From positions 2,549,044 through 2,613,043 of the forward strand of contig JADCRB010000064.1 of the NCBI GenBank assembly GCA_021464245.1: DNA of 64,000 bases, in the 5' to 3' direction. A program made the translations under genes and the position numbers. The notes below the pieces were generated by a model. The model had not been told where the DNA came from, made no database searches, and worked only from the letters and a program-made list of their open reading frames with translations. Within the stretch, counting starts at the first letter, position 1, and each line of letters opens with the position of its first letter. This document shows, piece by piece, positions 62,766-64,000 of this stretch. This stretch comes from Carallia brachiata (Eukaryota > Streptophyta > Magnoliopsida > Malpighiales > Rhizophoraceae).

Positions 62766-64000
62766 CTGTAATGGATACCATAATCAGAATTAGCTCTCAT
62801 GAATTCATTGCTGTAAAATTTGCAAATGAAAGGTCAAGTTAATAAGAATCTTAAGCCAATTCAAATTGAACAGATCAGGGACAAGGCCAAATATATACCA
62901 TTATTCTTGCCTACACTCTAAATCAAGCATACTGAAAATTAAAGAAAGCCTTATATAAAATCAACTTCCTGCATTTTACTCAAAGGTTCAAGAAGGTGAT
63001 AATTTTTAACTTGAGGAATACTGATCATAATCCTTTTCAAACATTCTTTTTTTTTTCCCCTAACAAAATAAAGTATTAACATATCAGTAATGATTGCTTC
63101 TCATCGTGTATTTGCCAAACTAGACACATGGGTCAACATATGATCTTCGCTAATAGCAAACTAGATCTAAAAGATCTCTTGGTCATTTAATCAATAGATC
63201 CCAATAAGATGGAAGGTCATGACTTGTGAATAAACAAGGAACAGCTAAATCACAGGGCTTCAATGTTCATTAATTTCTTCTTCTTTAATTTCATCTTCTG
63301 AGTAAGAGAGTCTTTGTCTCCTTAGTTCACTAACAGTTTGGCAGCCCCAAAAAAACGATTGTACACTCCAATATTTAAAGAGACCAAAGAGCGAAACCCA
63401 CCGAACAGTTCAGGAAAATGACCGCTGTATATTGCAAGCATTCAATTTTACTTCCACCGAGCAATATTAGCATGCGCGAATTGAGGACACGCTCCGGGGA
63501 AACGAACAAAAGCGTCACTATTTGTACTCTATGTACGCTCAAGAACTAACCCAGATTCCAGAAACCCCAAAAATATCGAAGCCCAGTTTCTGAATTCCCA
63601 TAACGACAAAGCCCACACCCTACACTGACCAAAACGACAACACTGCAAGAAGTGGGTGGCGTCACTGCCTTGCCAGGCATGTGTTAAGACTGCAGAAGTC
63701 TGTAACCCACCCTGAAACTTCCCAAGAAAAAGTAGAAAAACACCCAAAAAAAACAAAGACCCAGAAAATGAAACAACAGAAAAGAAAAGGGGAAAAGGGC
63801 AAACAAAAAAAAGAAAGTAGAAATTCAGATTATTTTTCACTTGATTTTTTTGTTTGAATCGTAATGAATTTTTATTTTTTTTTTATCTACAATGACATTT
63901 TTTAAAAATATTTTTTTATTATAAAAGGTATTATTATAATTACATAATTAATTACGATTCAAACAAAAAACATTGAGACATATCTGGCCAAGAAAAATAT
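62766..64000 (-). other. Intron of the ABCB19-like gene (runs off the window)
   Basis: Directly upstream of the last-exon acceptor. No further ABCB coding exon is found up to the edge, so this intron exceeds 1.2 kb. It contains the 125-bp MITE at 63846-63970. Confidence 0.6.
63846..63970. mobile_element. 125-bp MITE with perfect 20-bp terminal inverted repeats
   Basis: TTTTTTGTTTGAATCGTAAT at 63846-63865 is exactly the reverse complement of the sequence at 63951-63970. The interior is AT-rich and non-coding. It is probably inside an ABCB19 intron. No clear target-site duplication is visible. Confidence 0.75.

Overview
This is a nuclear genome window from a eudicot plant, probably a rosid. 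It is AT-rich, its genes are split by GT-AG introns, and it holds many short inverted-repeat elements and microsatellites. It also has an RNA polymerase III tRNA-Leu gene and plant-only families: a NAC factor, a PRE-type HLH protein and an ABCB19 auxin transporter. No CRISPR array, rRNA gene, bacterial operon or recognisable virus was seen.

Layout. 1605-3361 (+) is ribosomal protein L34 in four exons. 4665-4745 (-) is tRNA-Leu(CAG). 5148-6795 (-) is a NAC094/FEZ-like factor with a frameshift near its C-terminus. 6.8-13.6 kb is gene-poor and holds several foldback elements. 13890-16304 (+), perhaps extended by splicing to 17351, is a mitochondrial SUV3-like RNA helicase. 20004-25502 (-) is an eleven-exon gene encoding an ankyrin-CCCH-RRM-LOTUS-RING protein, with two single-base frameshifts. 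25.5-35 kb is gene-poor. 35064-36383 (+) is a glutaredoxin-like protein with C-terminal CxxC pairs. 39931-42876 (-) is a BPA1-like RRM protein with three single-base frameshifts and a Mutator-like element in one intron. 49646-50586 (-) is a PRE1/PRE5-type atypical HLH protein whose two short exons are easily missed. 50.6-61.5 kb is gene-poor, with a LINE RNase H fragment and a well-delimited Mutator-like element. 61560-62765 (-) is the last exon of an ABCB19-like transporter that continues beyond the right edge.

Together. The genes do not form one pathway. Their order matches neighbours that in Arabidopsis are spread over three blocks, on chromosomes 1, 3 and 5 (from memory of locus numbers), so the window probably keeps an older, less fractionated gene order. 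PRE and ABCB19 both relate to brassinosteroid, gibberellin or auxin control of growth. The other genes are housekeeping or RNA-related.

Novelty. I found no clearly undescribed system. The most noteworthy items are the five-domain RNA-binding/RING protein, the six single-base frameshifts (at least one in a homopolymer, so assembly error is possible), two Mutator-like MITEs with perfect target-site duplications, and two genes whose apparent stop codon overlaps a good splice donor.
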